Below the pieces are notes generated by a model. The model had not been told where the DNA came from and did not search any database. It worked only from the letters and a program-made list of their open reading frames with translations. Made by a program: the position numbers and the translations under genes. From Lacrimispora sphenoides (GTDB lineage: Bacteria > Bacillota > Clostridia > Lachnospirales > Lachnospiraceae): 64,000 nucleotides of DNA. Below, in pieces: positions 52,328 to 62,202 of this stretch; the stretch's first letter is position 1, and each line of letters starts with the position of its first letter. The stretch is taken from assembly GCF_900105215.1 (NCBI RefSeq), contig NZ_FOIP01000002.1, positions 186,001 to 250,000 of the forward strand, given 5' to 3'.

Positions 52328-54682
52328 ATGGAGAATCTGATAATGACAGACCGTATCAGTATCCTGATGAAAAAGATGCTGGCAGAGCCAAGATATGCAT
52401 CCATTGAGCAGGCAAAGATCATCACGGATACCTACAAGGCAAATGAAGAAAAACCGAGAATCATCCAGCGGGCATTGTCTTTAACGGCTGCATTAAAGCA
52501 GATGGAAATCCATGCTGAGCCGGAAGAACTGATTGTAGGTAACCGGACGGCCGGGGTACGGTATGGGGTTGTCTTTCCGGAAAGCGGAAGTACCTGGGTG
52601 GACCGGGAATTTGAAACCTTGCCAACCAGACCACAGGACAGATTTGGAGTCAGACAGGAAGACATTACATATTTCCGTGAGAAAATCACGCCTTACTGGA
52701 GGGGGAAGTCCTTAGAAGACGTGCTGCGGGAACGTTATGGAAAAGAAATCGATCATATTGCAAAGGTGGTAAAAATCAACCAGAAAGACCATGCCCAGGG
52801 CCATATATGCCCAAACTGTAAGGAATGGCTTCATAAAGGTCCGGCAGGAATTAAACAGGATGCGGATGACCGTTTAAGGATCGCTGGAAGGCAGCAGAGA
52901 GAATTTTTTGAAAGTGTGTCGATTGTAATGAGCGGATCTATTCATTTCATGCAGCGCTATCAAAAGCTTTTGCTGGACATGGCACAAGGGGAAGAGGATA
53001 CAGACAGGCGGTGCAGCATGGAAGAAGTGGCACGCATCTGCAAAAAGCTTTCCGAACAGCCGCCGGAAACCTTCCATGAGGCAGTTCAGTCCTTATGGTT
53101 CCTTTTTGTGATCCTTCATATGGAATCCAATGCCTCTTCCTTTTCGCCGGGAAGGATGGATGAATACCTCGGGGAATATTTTGACCGGGACAGAAGAGAA
53201 GGGCGTCTTAGTGAACAGGGAGCATTGGAGATCATCGAGTGCCTTTGGCTGAAATTCAATGAGATCGTATATATGCGCAATGCTAACAGCGCCAAGTTTT
53301 TCGCAGGCTTTCCCATCGGATTTAATATTGCCATAGGCGGGCAGGATGCTGAGGGAAATGATTTCGTCAATGATCTCTCGTTTCTTTTGCTAAAGGCCCA
53401 GGAGCACTTAGGGCTTCCCCAGCCCAATCTTTCCGTAAGGCTCCATGAACATACGGGAGACTCTCTGTTAAAACAGGCGGTCAAGGTGGTTTCAATGGGA
53501 AGCGGCATGCCTCAGTTTTTCAATGATAAGGCGGTAATTCCATCCATGGAAGAACTGGGGGTGGCCACAAAGGAAGCCAGGGATTATGCCATTGTAGGCT
53601 GTGTGGAGTTAACTACCCAGGGAAACAATCTGGGCTGGAGCGATGCTGCCATGTTTAACTTAAACAAGGCTCTGGAACTGACTTTAACGGGAGGGAAATG
53701 TCTTCTGACCGGAGAACAGCTGGCCCCCAACTATGGGGACTTAACCACCTATGGAACCTTTGAAGAACTGGAAGCTGTATTTCAGAGATACTTAGATGAA
53801 TACATGGATTTAATGGTAGAGGCATGTGAAGCGGTGGAAAAAGCTCATATAGACTTGCTGCCTTCCCCATTTCTGTCCTCCGTCATTGATGAATGCATGA
53901 AAAAGGGAATAGATGTAACTGCAGGAGGAGCACGTTACAACTTCTCCGGAATCCAGATGATTCAGGTAGCCAATTTAGCAGACAGTCTGGCTGCTATAAA
54001 GCTTCTTGTATTTGATAAACATAAAGTAGATGCCGGAGAGCTGCTGGAAGCGCTTAAAAATGATTTTGAAGGAAAAGAAGTGCTTAACACCATGCTTTTA
54101 AATAAAGTACCCAAATATGGCAATGATGTGGACTGGGTGGACCAGATGGGAGTCAAGTGGGCGGAATATTTTAAAAATCGCCTGTCCCGTTATACCAATT
54201 ACAGAGGCGGAAAATACCATACCGGCATGTATACGGTTTCTGCTCATGTTCCCATGGGAGAGAATGTAGGGGCTTCCCCGGATGGAAGGCATGCAAGACA
54301 GCCCCTGGCTGATGGCGGAATGTCTCCTGTATATGGAAGGGATATCACGGGACCTACGGCGGTGCTGAAGTCCGTATCAAAACTGGACAAAAACCTGACC
54401 ACAAACGGAGGGCTTCTTAACATGAAGTTTTTGCCGGAATTATTCCGGACAGAGCAGGGAATCAATAAGTTTGTCCTGTTTTTGCGGGCCTTTGTGGATC
54501 TGGAGATTCCTCATATCCAATTCAATGTGGTCCGGAAGGAAGATTTGATTGCGGCAAAAAGAAATCCGGAACAGTATCGAAGCCTTACCATCCGGGTTGC
54601 CGGGTATACCGCTTATTTTACGGAGCTTGCCGATGAACTTCAGAATGAAATCATCGCAAGGACCAGTTATGCGGATATCTGA
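52328..54682 (+). CDS. Glycyl-radical enzyme of the PflD/YbiW group
   Basis: The 784-residue enzyme has the active-site Cys425 and Glu427 in VGCVELTTQG and the glycyl-radical Gly759 in RVAGYTAYF near the C-terminus. The Cys-x-Glu pair marks dehydratase-, lyase- or decarboxylase-type members rather than true pyruvate formate-lyase (CysCys). The order enzyme, activase, F6P-aldolase equals E. coli ybiW-ybiY-fsaA. As I recall, recent work assigns PflD/YbiW to ring opening of 1,5-anhydrohexitol-6-phosphates to 1-deoxyfructose-6-phosphate, which fits the aldolase downstream. A diol-dehydratase-type activity is the main alternative. Confidence 0.88.
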   Translation: MENLIMTDRISILMKKMLAEPRYASIEQAKIITDTYKANEEKPRIIQRALSLTAALKQMEIHAEPEELIVGNRTAGVRYGVVFPESGSTWVDREFETLPTRPQDRFGVRQEDITYFREKITPYWRGKSLEDVLRERYGKEIDHIAKVVKINQKDHAQGHICPNCKEWLHKGPAGIKQDADDRLRIAGRQQREFFESVSIVMSGSIHFMQRYQKLLLDMAQGEEDTDRRCSMEEVARICKKLSEQPPETFHEAVQSLWFLFVILHMESNASSFSPGRMDEYLGEYFDRDRREGRLSEQGALEIIECLWLKFNEIVYMRNANSAKFFAGFPIGFNIAIGGQDAEGNDFVNDLSFLLLKAQEHLGLPQPNLSVRLHEHTGDSLLKQAVKVVSMGSGMPQFFNDKAVIPSMEELGVATKEARDYAIVGCVELTTQGNNLGWSDAAMFNLNKALELTLTGGKCLLTGEQLAPNYGDLTTYGTFEELEAVFQRYLDEYMDLMVEACEAVEKAHIDLLPSPFLSSVIDECMKKGIDVTAGGARYNFSGIQMIQVANLADSLAAIKLLVFDKHKVDAGELLEALKNDFEGKEVLNTMLLNKVPKYGNDVDWVDQMGVKWAEYFKNRLSRYTNYRGGKYHTGMYTVSAHVPMGENVGASPDGRHARQPLADGGMSPVYGRDITGPTAVLKSVSKLDKNLTTNGGLLNMKFLPELFRTEQGINKFVLFLRAFVDLEIPHIQFNVVRKEDLIAAKRNPEQYRSLTIRVAGYTAYFTELADELQNEIIARTSYADI

Positions 54683-54714
54683 TGGGAAATATAAAACATA
54701 TGGAGGGAATCAAT

Positions 54715-55641
54715 ATGGAGGAGAGGACGGTAAAAGGAACTGTCTTTGATATCCGTCGTTTTTCCACCCATGACGGCGGGGGAATCCGTACAACCGTATT
54801 CTTAAAGGGTTGTCCCCTATCCTGCGTATGGTGTCATAATCCGGAAGGGATCAGCAGGTCTGTAAGGCCATTGTACTTCCCGAACAAATGCATTGGATGC
54901 CAGATCTGTTGCCGTCTTTCTGTAAACGGCGGTATTTTCATGACAGAAAAGGGAATCAGGCTTGATATCACAAAAACGGAGGACTGGGACCGAATCATAA
55001 AGGAATGCCCTTCTGGGGCAATCCTATGGGACAGCACCAGGCTGACCGTGGAAGAAGTTGTGGAAGAGATACTTAAGGATGCCCCTTTTTATAAATACGG
55101 CGGTGGTGTTACCCTCTCAGGGGGAGAGCCTCTGCTCCAGCCGGAGTTTGTCCTTTCCTTTTTAAAGGAGATGAAGAAAAGGAACATCCATACGGCGATT
55201 GAGACGGCTCTCCATGTGCCAACAGAAACACTGGAGGCTGTACTTCCATGGCTGGATCTGATTTATGCGGATTTTAAGATTTTTGAACCGGAAGCCCATA
55301 AAAAAAATATCGGTGTGACCAATGAGCGGATCAAAAAACACATACGTCTTTTGCTGGAATCTGAGAATAGAGACCATGTTACCATTCGTACCCCAATGAT
55401 TCCGGGGCTTACCACTGAGGAAGATAACATTGCAGGAATCAGCCAGTTTATTTCAGAGGTTTACAATGAAGTGTCATATGAAATACTGAATTACAACCCC
55501 CTGGGGGAAGCTAAGTACCATTTGGTAGACAAAACCTATTGTTTTTTAGATAACCCAGTACCCTACTCCCGTCAGGACATGGAGCGGTTTGCTGAAATCG
55601 CCAGATCTAACGGGGTAAAACATATCATCTTAGAATCATGA
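54715..55641 (+). CDS. Glycyl-radical enzyme activase (radical SAM)
   Basis: Read from the ATG at 54715 (GGAGGG 7 bases upstream; an ATG at 54682 overlaps the enzyme stop) the protein has 308 residues. The radical-SAM cluster ligands are Cys33, Cys37 and Cys40 in CPLSCVWC, preceded by the typical THDGGGIRTTVFLKG. A ferredoxin-like insert CIGCQICC follows with a later ECPSGA, the auxiliary cluster seen in YbiY and other non-PflA activases. It generates the radical on Gly759 of the upstream product using S-adenosylmethionine. Confidence 0.93.
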   Translation: MEERTVKGTVFDIRRFSTHDGGGIRTTVFLKGCPLSCVWCHNPEGISRSVRPLYFPNKCIGCQICCRLSVNGGIFMTEKGIRLDITKTEDWDRIIKECPSGAILWDSTRLTVEEVVEEILKDAPFYKYGGGVTLSGGEPLLQPEFVLSFLKEMKKRNIHTAIETALHVPTETLEAVLPWLDLIYADFKIFEPEAHKKNIGVTNERIKKHIRLLLESENRDHVTIRTPMIPGLTTEEDNIAGISQFISEVYNEVSYEILNYNPLGEAKYHLVDKTYCFLDNPVPYSRQDMERFAEIARSNGVKHIILES

Positions 55642-55660
55642 GAAGGAAAGGAGCACAGGC

Positions 55661-56341
55661 ATGAAATTTATTATTGATGATGCAAACATTGAGAAGATTA
55701 AAGAGGTATACGACACATTTGCAGTAGATGGCGTTACGACCAATCCCAGCATTCTGGCGAAAAACGGTAAGCAGCCCTTTGAGACCCTGAGGGAAATACG
55801 TGAATTTATTGGGCCGGAAGCGGAGCTGCATGTACAGGTGGTTGCAGCAGATGCAGGGGAAATGGTTGAGGAGGCTCACAGGATCCAAAAGGAGCTCGGA
55901 AGGAATACCTATGTGAAGATCCCTACCACAAAAGAAGGCCTGAAAGCCATGAAAGCTCTGAAAAAAGAAGGGGCCAATGTGACAGCCACGGCCATCTACA
56001 CCCAGATGCAGGCATTTTTAGCAGGAAAAACCGGGGCAGACTATGCTGCACCGTATGTAAACCGGATCGATAATCTTGGAGCAAATGGCGTGAGGACGGC
56101 CAAAGACATCCACGACATTTTCAAGAAAAATGGGTTAAAGACAGAAGTACTGGCAGCCAGCTTCAAGAATTCCCAGCAGGTCCTGGAGCTTTGCCAGTAT
56201 GGGGTCGGCGCGTCTACGATTTCTCCGGATGTCATAGAGGGGCTGATTAAAAATGATTCTGTAACGGTGGCGGTAAGCGCCTTTACCAAGGATTTTGAAG
56301 GACTGTGCGGTGCAGGCAGGACCATGATGGACTGCATGTAA
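55661..56341 (+). CDS. fsa: Fructose-6-phosphate aldolase / transaldolase-like (FSA/TalC)
   Basis: The 226-residue class I aldolase has the Schiff-base Lys86 in YVKIPTTKEG (Lys85 in E. coli FsaA), the short FSA length and the FIIDDANIEKIKE start. FSA enzymes reversibly split fructose-6-phosphate into dihydroxyacetone and glyceraldehyde-3-phosphate and accept 1-deoxyfructose-6-phosphate, giving hydroxyacetone. Its place after the glycyl-radical enzyme and its activase supports the latter role here. AAGGAG lies upstream. Confidence 0.92.
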   Translation: MKFIIDDANIEKIKEVYDTFAVDGVTTNPSILAKNGKQPFETLREIREFIGPEAELHVQVVAADAGEMVEEAHRIQKELGRNTYVKIPTTKEGLKAMKALKKEGANVTATAIYTQMQAFLAGKTGADYAAPYVNRIDNLGANGVRTAKDIHDIFKKNGLKTEVLAASFKNSQQVLELCQYGVGASTISPDVIEGLIKNDSVTVAVSAFTKDFEGLCGAGRTMMDCM

Positions 56342-56351
56342 TCATTTGCCT

Positions 56352-56491
56352 GAGCAGTGGAAGAAAATCAAAACGAGATACAATTAAGAAAGCCTAATTT
56401 ATCCGAATGGAAGGTACACGAGCTTGCGAATTGCAGGATAGGCATATGGAGAGAATCTATAATGCTGAACAGTCTGCCTGCTTACGAATAA
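56352..56491 (+). pseudogene. Remnant of group II intron reverse transcriptase/maturase C-terminus
   Basis: Frame one (56352-56384) gives EQWKKIKTRYN. A frame shift follows, and the second frame continues LRKPNLSEWKVHELANCR and IGIWRESIMLN to a stop at 56489-56491. QWKKIKTR..NLRKL..PEWKVHELAN.RKGYWR is the C-terminal maturase signature of group II intron proteins. Only the last ~45 codons remain, with an indel, so the gene is dead. Confidence 0.85.
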
Positions 56492-56492
56492 A

Positions 56493-56629
56493 ATAATAGT
56501 CACCCAAGGCTTTATGCACATGACTGACTATTATCTGAAATTCTACGAAAACTCCAGGGTCTACCGAACGGCACGCACGGTGGTGTGAGGGGGCGGCTAT
56601 TCAATTAATGGCTAGTCTCCTACTCGATT
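56493..56629 (+). mobile_element. Group II intron 3' end (domains IV-VI), decayed
   Basis: The base of domain IV is the ATAATAGTCA/TGACTATTAT pair (56493-56502, 56525-56534). Domain V resembles the bacterial class with TACCGAACGGCACGCACGG (56562-56580). It is followed by GTGGTGTGAGGG and a domain-VI hairpin (GGCTATTCAATTAATGGCTAG) ending CCTACTCGATT, the usual 3' terminus. The 5' part is missing, so it cannot splice by itself. Confidence 0.8.
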
Positions 56630-56688
56630 CGTTGCATCATATCCGATTTACTCTCAACACCAACTGTGGAATATTCTTTATTTAATTT

Positions 56689-58065
<1,377 letters not shown>

Positions 58066-58366
58066 ATAAATTCACCCTCTATAATTATTTACTTATCAAT
58101 TAAAACATCATAAAGAAGTTTCATTCTTTATATTTATAAAATATGTCTTCTTGTACAAACATGTTAATTTCAGGTCATACAGTACGTTATATGGAACTTG
58201 CTAATAAAACCTAGAAGAATTCCGTGTTTTTGCTTCGTATAATGGCTGATTAGTTTCGTATTAAGGTTTGTTAACTTTGAGACATTGTATTACATCATAA
58301 AAGGCAAAAGCAGGAGTATTAATGTTTTTAAAAAAAGTTAGTAATTTAATCAGTTATATTAGGAAA
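58066..58366. other. Gap between collagen-like gene and VbhA-like gene
   Basis: A/T-rich sequence with no supported gene. It should hold the (late-sporulation type) promoter of the minus-strand collagen-like gene, but I do not see a convincing box. Confidence 0.4.
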
Positions 58367-58425
58367 TAATTTACTCCTAACGTAAATAATTGTAGATAAT
58401 TAACTCCAAACGTAGTCTATATAAT
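58367..58425 (+). promoter_or_regulatory. Promoter with direct repeats upstream of VbhA-like gene
   Basis: TAATTTACTCCTAACGTA (58367-58384) and TAATTAACTCCAAACGTA (58397-58414) are 18-base direct repeats 30 bp apart, ending just before TATAAT (58420-58425). They look like an operator pair read on one helix face. Confidence 0.6.
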
Positions 58426-58445
58426 AGAGGGAAGGAGGAGTTTAT

Positions 58446-58667
58446 ATTAATCGTTTTAAATTAAAAAGCTTATTAGATAAAAAAGGATTGACTCAGAAAA
58501 CGACCAGAGAAGAGCGTGAAAAAATGATAGATAACGCTTTATCTTTATCTACTTTAAATGCACATGAGCCAACAAGATTTACAAAGCAGTTATCAGATCA
58601 GTTTATCGTCAGTAATTTATCTGAAGAAGATATGCTGAAAGCAGCTATTGAGAGATATCAGGAGTAG
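58446..58667 (+). CDS. VbhA-like antitoxin, orphan, possible ATT start
   Basis: The 73-codon frame has GGAGG 7 bases before an ATT codon (58446), where ATG would be expected; the frame otherwise runs without a stop to TAG at 58665. Internal signatures EREKMIDNALSLSTLNAHEPT and LSEEDMLKAAIERYQE match the short VbhA antitoxin family that neutralises Fic toxins. No Fic gene follows: only a short decayed stretch (GTG at 58671, then stop codons). It may be translated weakly from ATT or be a remnant. Confidence 0.6.
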   Translation: MNRFKLKSLLDKKGLTQKTTREEREKMIDNALSLSTLNAHEPTRFTKQLSDQFIVSNLSEEDMLKAAIERYQE

Positions 58668-58747
58668 GGCGTGAGTTTACAGAAACAGGCTGAATAATTA
58701 AGAAAATTAAGTCAAGACCATCAAAAACACAAAGCTGACAAAATCAC

Positions 58748-58776
58748 TTGAATTTTAAATATGCAAATGCTATAAT
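58748..58776 (+). promoter_or_regulatory. Sigma-A promoter of the liv operon
   Basis: TTGAAT (58748-58753), 17 bases, perfect TATAAT (58771-58776); the start is expected near 58783, giving a ~215-base leader. Confidence 0.75.
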
Positions 58777-58782
58777 CCTACC

Positions 58783-58960
58783 AACATATTAGACGAGAGA
58801 ACAAGGGAGTCTCAAGCGTACACAGTACGGTTGCGGCTCCTTTTGCTTATGGAAATTTTGTAATTGCATGGATCCAAGTCCATAAGGCAAATAAGTCTTT
58901 TAAGGAGAACAAGGAGGTTTTCCCTGCATTTTTGGGAAGCCTCCTTGTTCCGTCTTTATT
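58783..58960 (+). promoter_or_regulatory. Structured leader with intrinsic terminator upstream of livJ-like gene (riboswitch/attenuator candidate)
   Basis: P1 AGAC/GTCT (58791-58794, 58895-58898) encloses two hairpins. The first is GGAG-CAA-CGTAC/GTACG-TTG-CTCC (58806-58840). The second is GCTTATGGA/TCCATAAGGC (58845-58853, 58879-58888). A perfect 11-bp terminator stem (58907-58917 with 58940-58950) with TTTTCCC/GGGAAG inside and a T-rich tail follows. GAGAACAAGG occurs both upstream (58797) and in the terminator 5' arm (58905), so the upstream copy could compete for the 3' arm. No known riboswitch class is recognised. Confidence 0.55.
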
Positions 58961-58998
58961 TTCGTCTTTTATGATAATAGATTGAGGAGGAAGCGATT

Positions 58999-60231
58999 AT
59001 GAAAAAAAGATTATTACCCGTAACTCTTATTACAGCAATGACGGCAGCGTTCCTTGCCGGCTGCGGTTCATCTGCACAGCAGAGTGCTGCAGGAGGCAGT
59101 ACAGCCGCTGCAGGCTCAACGTCTTCCCAGGAAGCAGCGTCTGCCCCGGAAGGAGAAGACGGGAAAACCATTAAGATCGGCGTGTACGGTCCAGTCACAG
59201 GAGGGTCTGCTGTTTATGGGGAAGGCGCACAGAACGCCATTGCCATGGCAGTTGAAGAAATCAACTACGGAGATTCCGGTTATAAGGTTGAAATTGTAAA
59301 TGGCGGAAAAATAGTAGATGACGGCGGTGATGCCAAGCAGGCAATTAATGCTTACAACAGTCTGATGAAAGAAGGCCCCAGTGCTATCGTGGGAAGCTTT
59401 TTTTCCTCCGTTACTCTTCCCGTTGCCGAACAGGCTTCCAAAGATAATATGCTCCTTCTTGCAACAGGAGCTACCAATAAAGATGTAACTTTAAAAGGCT
59501 CCACCATTTTCAGGAATTGTTTTATTGACCCGTATCAGGGCAAAATGGCTGCCCAGTTTGCGAAGGAAAAAGGCTGGACCAAAGCCGCCGTTATTTATGC
59601 CAAGGATGATGATTATTCCAACGGCTTAAAAGATGCATTTATAGAGAATGCCGAGGCAAACGGAATTGAAGTGGTATATGTGGGAGAATGCACCACAAAG
59701 GATACAGACTTTTCGTCCCAGACCTCCCAGGTAGTGGCAAAAGGAGCAGATTTTCTGTTTTATCCCGCATTCCTTGATACGGTTCCACTTTTGGTAGGTG
59801 CGGCAAGGGATGCAGGCTTTGACGGAGCCGTTATGGGCGGTGATGGCTGGGATGGAACTGATACGGCAGGTTTTGAAGATAAATTTGAAAACTGCTATTT
59901 TACCAACCACTATTCTTCCGAAGATACCGCTCCGGCTGTAGTCAATTTTGTATCCAAATATACGGAAAAGTACGGTACGGAAAGCTTAAATGCCTGTGCG
60001 GCTCTTTACTATGATGCTATTTACATGCTGGTGGAAGCTGCCAAAAACAGCGGTGCATCTGATACAGTTTCCCTGGTAAATGGGATGACAGGAATGACTT
60101 TTACAGGAGTAGGAGGAACCTTTACCATGGATGAAAATGGTGATCCGGAGAAATCCGTAGCGATCAATACTTTTGAAGGCGGTAAGGTGAAATGGCTTAT
60201 GACTCTTTCACCGGAAGGAACAAAAGAATAG
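58999..60231 (+). CDS. livJ: Branched-chain amino acid-type ABC substrate-binding lipoprotein
   Basis: The 410-residue protein has a lipobox LAGC at Cys22 after a clear signal. A Ser/Ala/Glu linker precedes the type I binding fold: IKIGVYGPVTGGSAVYGEGAQNAIAMAVEEINYG, then IVGSFFSSVTLPVAEQASKDNMLLL and FLFYPAFLDTVPLLVGAARDAGFDGAVMGGDGWDG. It captures an amino acid or amide at the membrane for LivHMGF. The family includes BCAA, urea and amide binders, so leucine specificity is not certain. AGGAGG lies upstream of the ATG. Confidence 0.92.
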   Translation: MKKRLLPVTLITAMTAAFLAGCGSSAQQSAAGGSTAAAGSTSSQEAASAPEGEDGKTIKIGVYGPVTGGSAVYGEGAQNAIAMAVEEINYGDSGYKVEIVNGGKIVDDGGDAKQAINAYNSLMKEGPSAIVGSFFSSVTLPVAEQASKDNMLLLATGATNKDVTLKGSTIFRNCFIDPYQGKMAAQFAKEKGWTKAAVIYAKDDDYSNGLKDAFIENAEANGIEVVYVGECTTKDTDFSSQTSQVVAKGADFLFYPAFLDTVPLLVGAARDAGFDGAVMGGDGWDGTDTAGFEDKFENCYFTNHYSSEDTAPAVVNFVSKYTEKYGTESLNACAALYYDAIYMLVEAAKNSGASDTVSLVNGMTGMTFTGVGGTFTMDENGDPEKSVAINTFEGGKVKWLMTLSPEGTKE

Positions 60232-60281
60232 CGGCATAAATCTAACAAGAAGGTCTGAAAAATGATAGGGAGGAAGATCCT

Positions 60282-61172
60282 ATGACATTTTCATTATTCT
60301 TTCAAAGCCTGATAAACGGACTGAACCAGGGCGCTATCTATGCTTTGATTGCACTTGGTTATACCATGGTATATGGAATCATCCGAATGATTAACTTTGC
60401 TCATGGCGATTTTATCATGATTGGATCCTATACCTTATTTTATACCATTCCTTTCATGATCCATGCGGGAATGCCTGCATGGATTTCCGTCTTCCTTGCC
60501 GTGGTCATATGCGCTGCGGTGGGAGTCATGGTTGAGGTGATAGCCTATAAGCCGGTCCGCAGGGCCGGCTCCATGTCAGCTCTTATTACAGCACTTGCCA
60601 TGAGTCTGTTTCTTGAAAATCTGGCCATGGTCCTCTTTGGTGCAAAGCCCCATAATGTCCAGAAGATATTTGATTTACCCTCTGTAAATGTGCTTGGAGT
60701 GGTCCTTCCTCTGAATGTTATCCTGACCATCGGCATCGGGGTGGTCATGATGGCGGGCCTTCAGATATTTATAAAGAACACCAAGATGGGGAAAGCCATG
60801 CGGGCAGTTCCCCAGGATCGGGATGCCTCCATTCTTGCGGGAATCAATGTCAACAAGGTGATCACCATGACCTTTGCCATCGGCTCCGCGCTGGCAGCAG
60901 TTGCAGCTCTTATGTATTGTACCAAATATCCACGCGTCACCAATGATATGGGTTCCATGATGGGACTTAAGGCCTTTATTGCTGCTGTCCTCGGAGGAAT
61001 CGGTGTCATTCCCGGAGCCATGCTTGGAGGAATTCTAGTTGGCCTCATTGAGATTTATGTAAAGCTATTTGCACCGGGCTGGTATGAAGCGATTACCTAT
61101 GCCATTCTGATTGTGATTCTTCTGGTGAAGCCGTCCGGCATTCTTGGTAAGAATGTGGGCGAGAAAGTTTAA
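60282..61172 (+). CDS. livH: Branched-chain amino acid-type ABC permease LivH
   Basis: The 296-residue permease begins with QSLINGLNQGAIYALIALGYTMVYGIIRMINFAHGDFIMIG, the LivH signature, and has eight or more membrane segments with the conserved RAVPQDRDASILAGINVNKVI loop. It pairs with LivM, 11 bases downstream. Confidence 0.95.
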   Translation: MTFSLFFQSLINGLNQGAIYALIALGYTMVYGIIRMINFAHGDFIMIGSYTLFYTIPFMIHAGMPAWISVFLAVVICAAVGVMVEVIAYKPVRRAGSMSALITALAMSLFLENLAMVLFGAKPHNVQKIFDLPSVNVLGVVLPLNVILTIGIGVVMMAGLQIFIKNTKMGKAMRAVPQDRDASILAGINVNKVITMTFAIGSALAAVAALMYCTKYPRVTNDMGSMMGLKAFIAAVLGGIGVIPGAMLGGILVGLIEIYVKLFAPGWYEAITYAILIVILLVKPSGILGKNVGEKV

Positions 61173-61183
61173 GGGGGTGGACC

Positions 61184-62200
61184 ATGGAAAAGAGGTTTAA
61201 AGTTTCCTATTTCCTTAATTTCCTGGGTGTTCTGGCAGTTTTTTTCCTGTTTTTCCTGCTTTTTGAAAACAATGCTTTTGGCAGATCCACTCAGTATATC
61301 AAGGGAATCAGTACCACTGCCTGCTATACGATCATTATGGTGGCTTCCTTAAATCTGGTGGTGGGCTGCATGGGCGAGTTCTCCCTTGGCCATGCGGGTT
61401 TCGTATCAGTGGGAGCATATGCCTCTGCCATTGTATCCAATGGACTTGCCGGAAAAGGGCTGCCCGATATCGCATTATTCCTGGTTGCTCTTCTTGCAGG
61501 AGGGATTGCAGCCGGTATGACCGGAGTCATGGTTGGAATTCCGGCTTTACGCTTAAGAGGGGATTATCTTGCCATTGTGACCATTGCTTTTGCAGAAATT
61601 ATCCGGGTTCTCTTTTGCAATCTTTCGATTACAGGCGGTGGAAAAACCATGAGCGGTATTATAAAACTTTCCAACTTCTACTGGAGCTTCTGGATCATGG
61701 TAATCTGTATCACCATGATGTACATGTACGTACGAAGCCGCTTTGGCAGAACGGTGAAAGCCATTCGGGAAGATTACATAGCAGCGTCTGCTTCTGGAAT
61801 CAATGTTACTTATTATAAAGTGCTTACCTTTACCGTAGCCGCTTTCTTTGCAGGAATCGGCGGAGGTGTTTATGCCCATTATATGACAGCCATGATTCCC
61901 ACCAACTTTAACTTTATGTACTCTGCGGAGCTTCTCTCGGAGGTAATTATCGGAGGGATCGGCTCCATTACCGGGTCCATAATCGGTGCGGCTTTTCTTT
62001 CTTCTCTTCCGGAGATGATGCGCCAGTTCTCCCAGTATCGTATGCTGGCATACTCTGTAGTACTGGTACTGGTCATGGTATTCAAACCGGGCGGTATCTT
62101 TGGAGCGTGGGAATTTTCCCTCATTCGTGTATATGAACGGCTGACAGGCAGAAAAGGCGGTTGGGAAAAGAACCGGAAAAAAACAGAAGGAGGTGTATAA
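61184..62200 (+). CDS. livM: Branched-chain amino acid-type ABC permease LivM
   Basis: The 338-residue permease has about nine helices, the signature NLVVGCMGEFSLGHAGFVSVGAYASA and the ATPase-contact loop VKAIREDYIAASASGINVTYYKVL. The C-terminus is basic and hydrophilic. The livG start lies 2 bases after its stop. Confidence 0.95.
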   Translation: MEKRFKVSYFLNFLGVLAVFFLFFLLFENNAFGRSTQYIKGISTTACYTIIMVASLNLVVGCMGEFSLGHAGFVSVGAYASAIVSNGLAGKGLPDIALFLVALLAGGIAAGMTGVMVGIPALRLRGDYLAIVTIAFAEIIRVLFCNLSITGGGKTMSGIIKLSNFYWSFWIMVICITMMYMYVRSRFGRTVKAIREDYIAASASGINVTYYKVLTFTVAAFFAGIGGGVYAHYMTAMIPTNFNFMYSAELLSEVIIGGIGSITGSIIGAAFLSSLPEMMRQFSQYRMLAYSVVLVLVMVFKPGGIFGAWEFSLIRVYERLTGRKGGWEKNRKKTEGGV

Positions 62201-62202
62201 AT

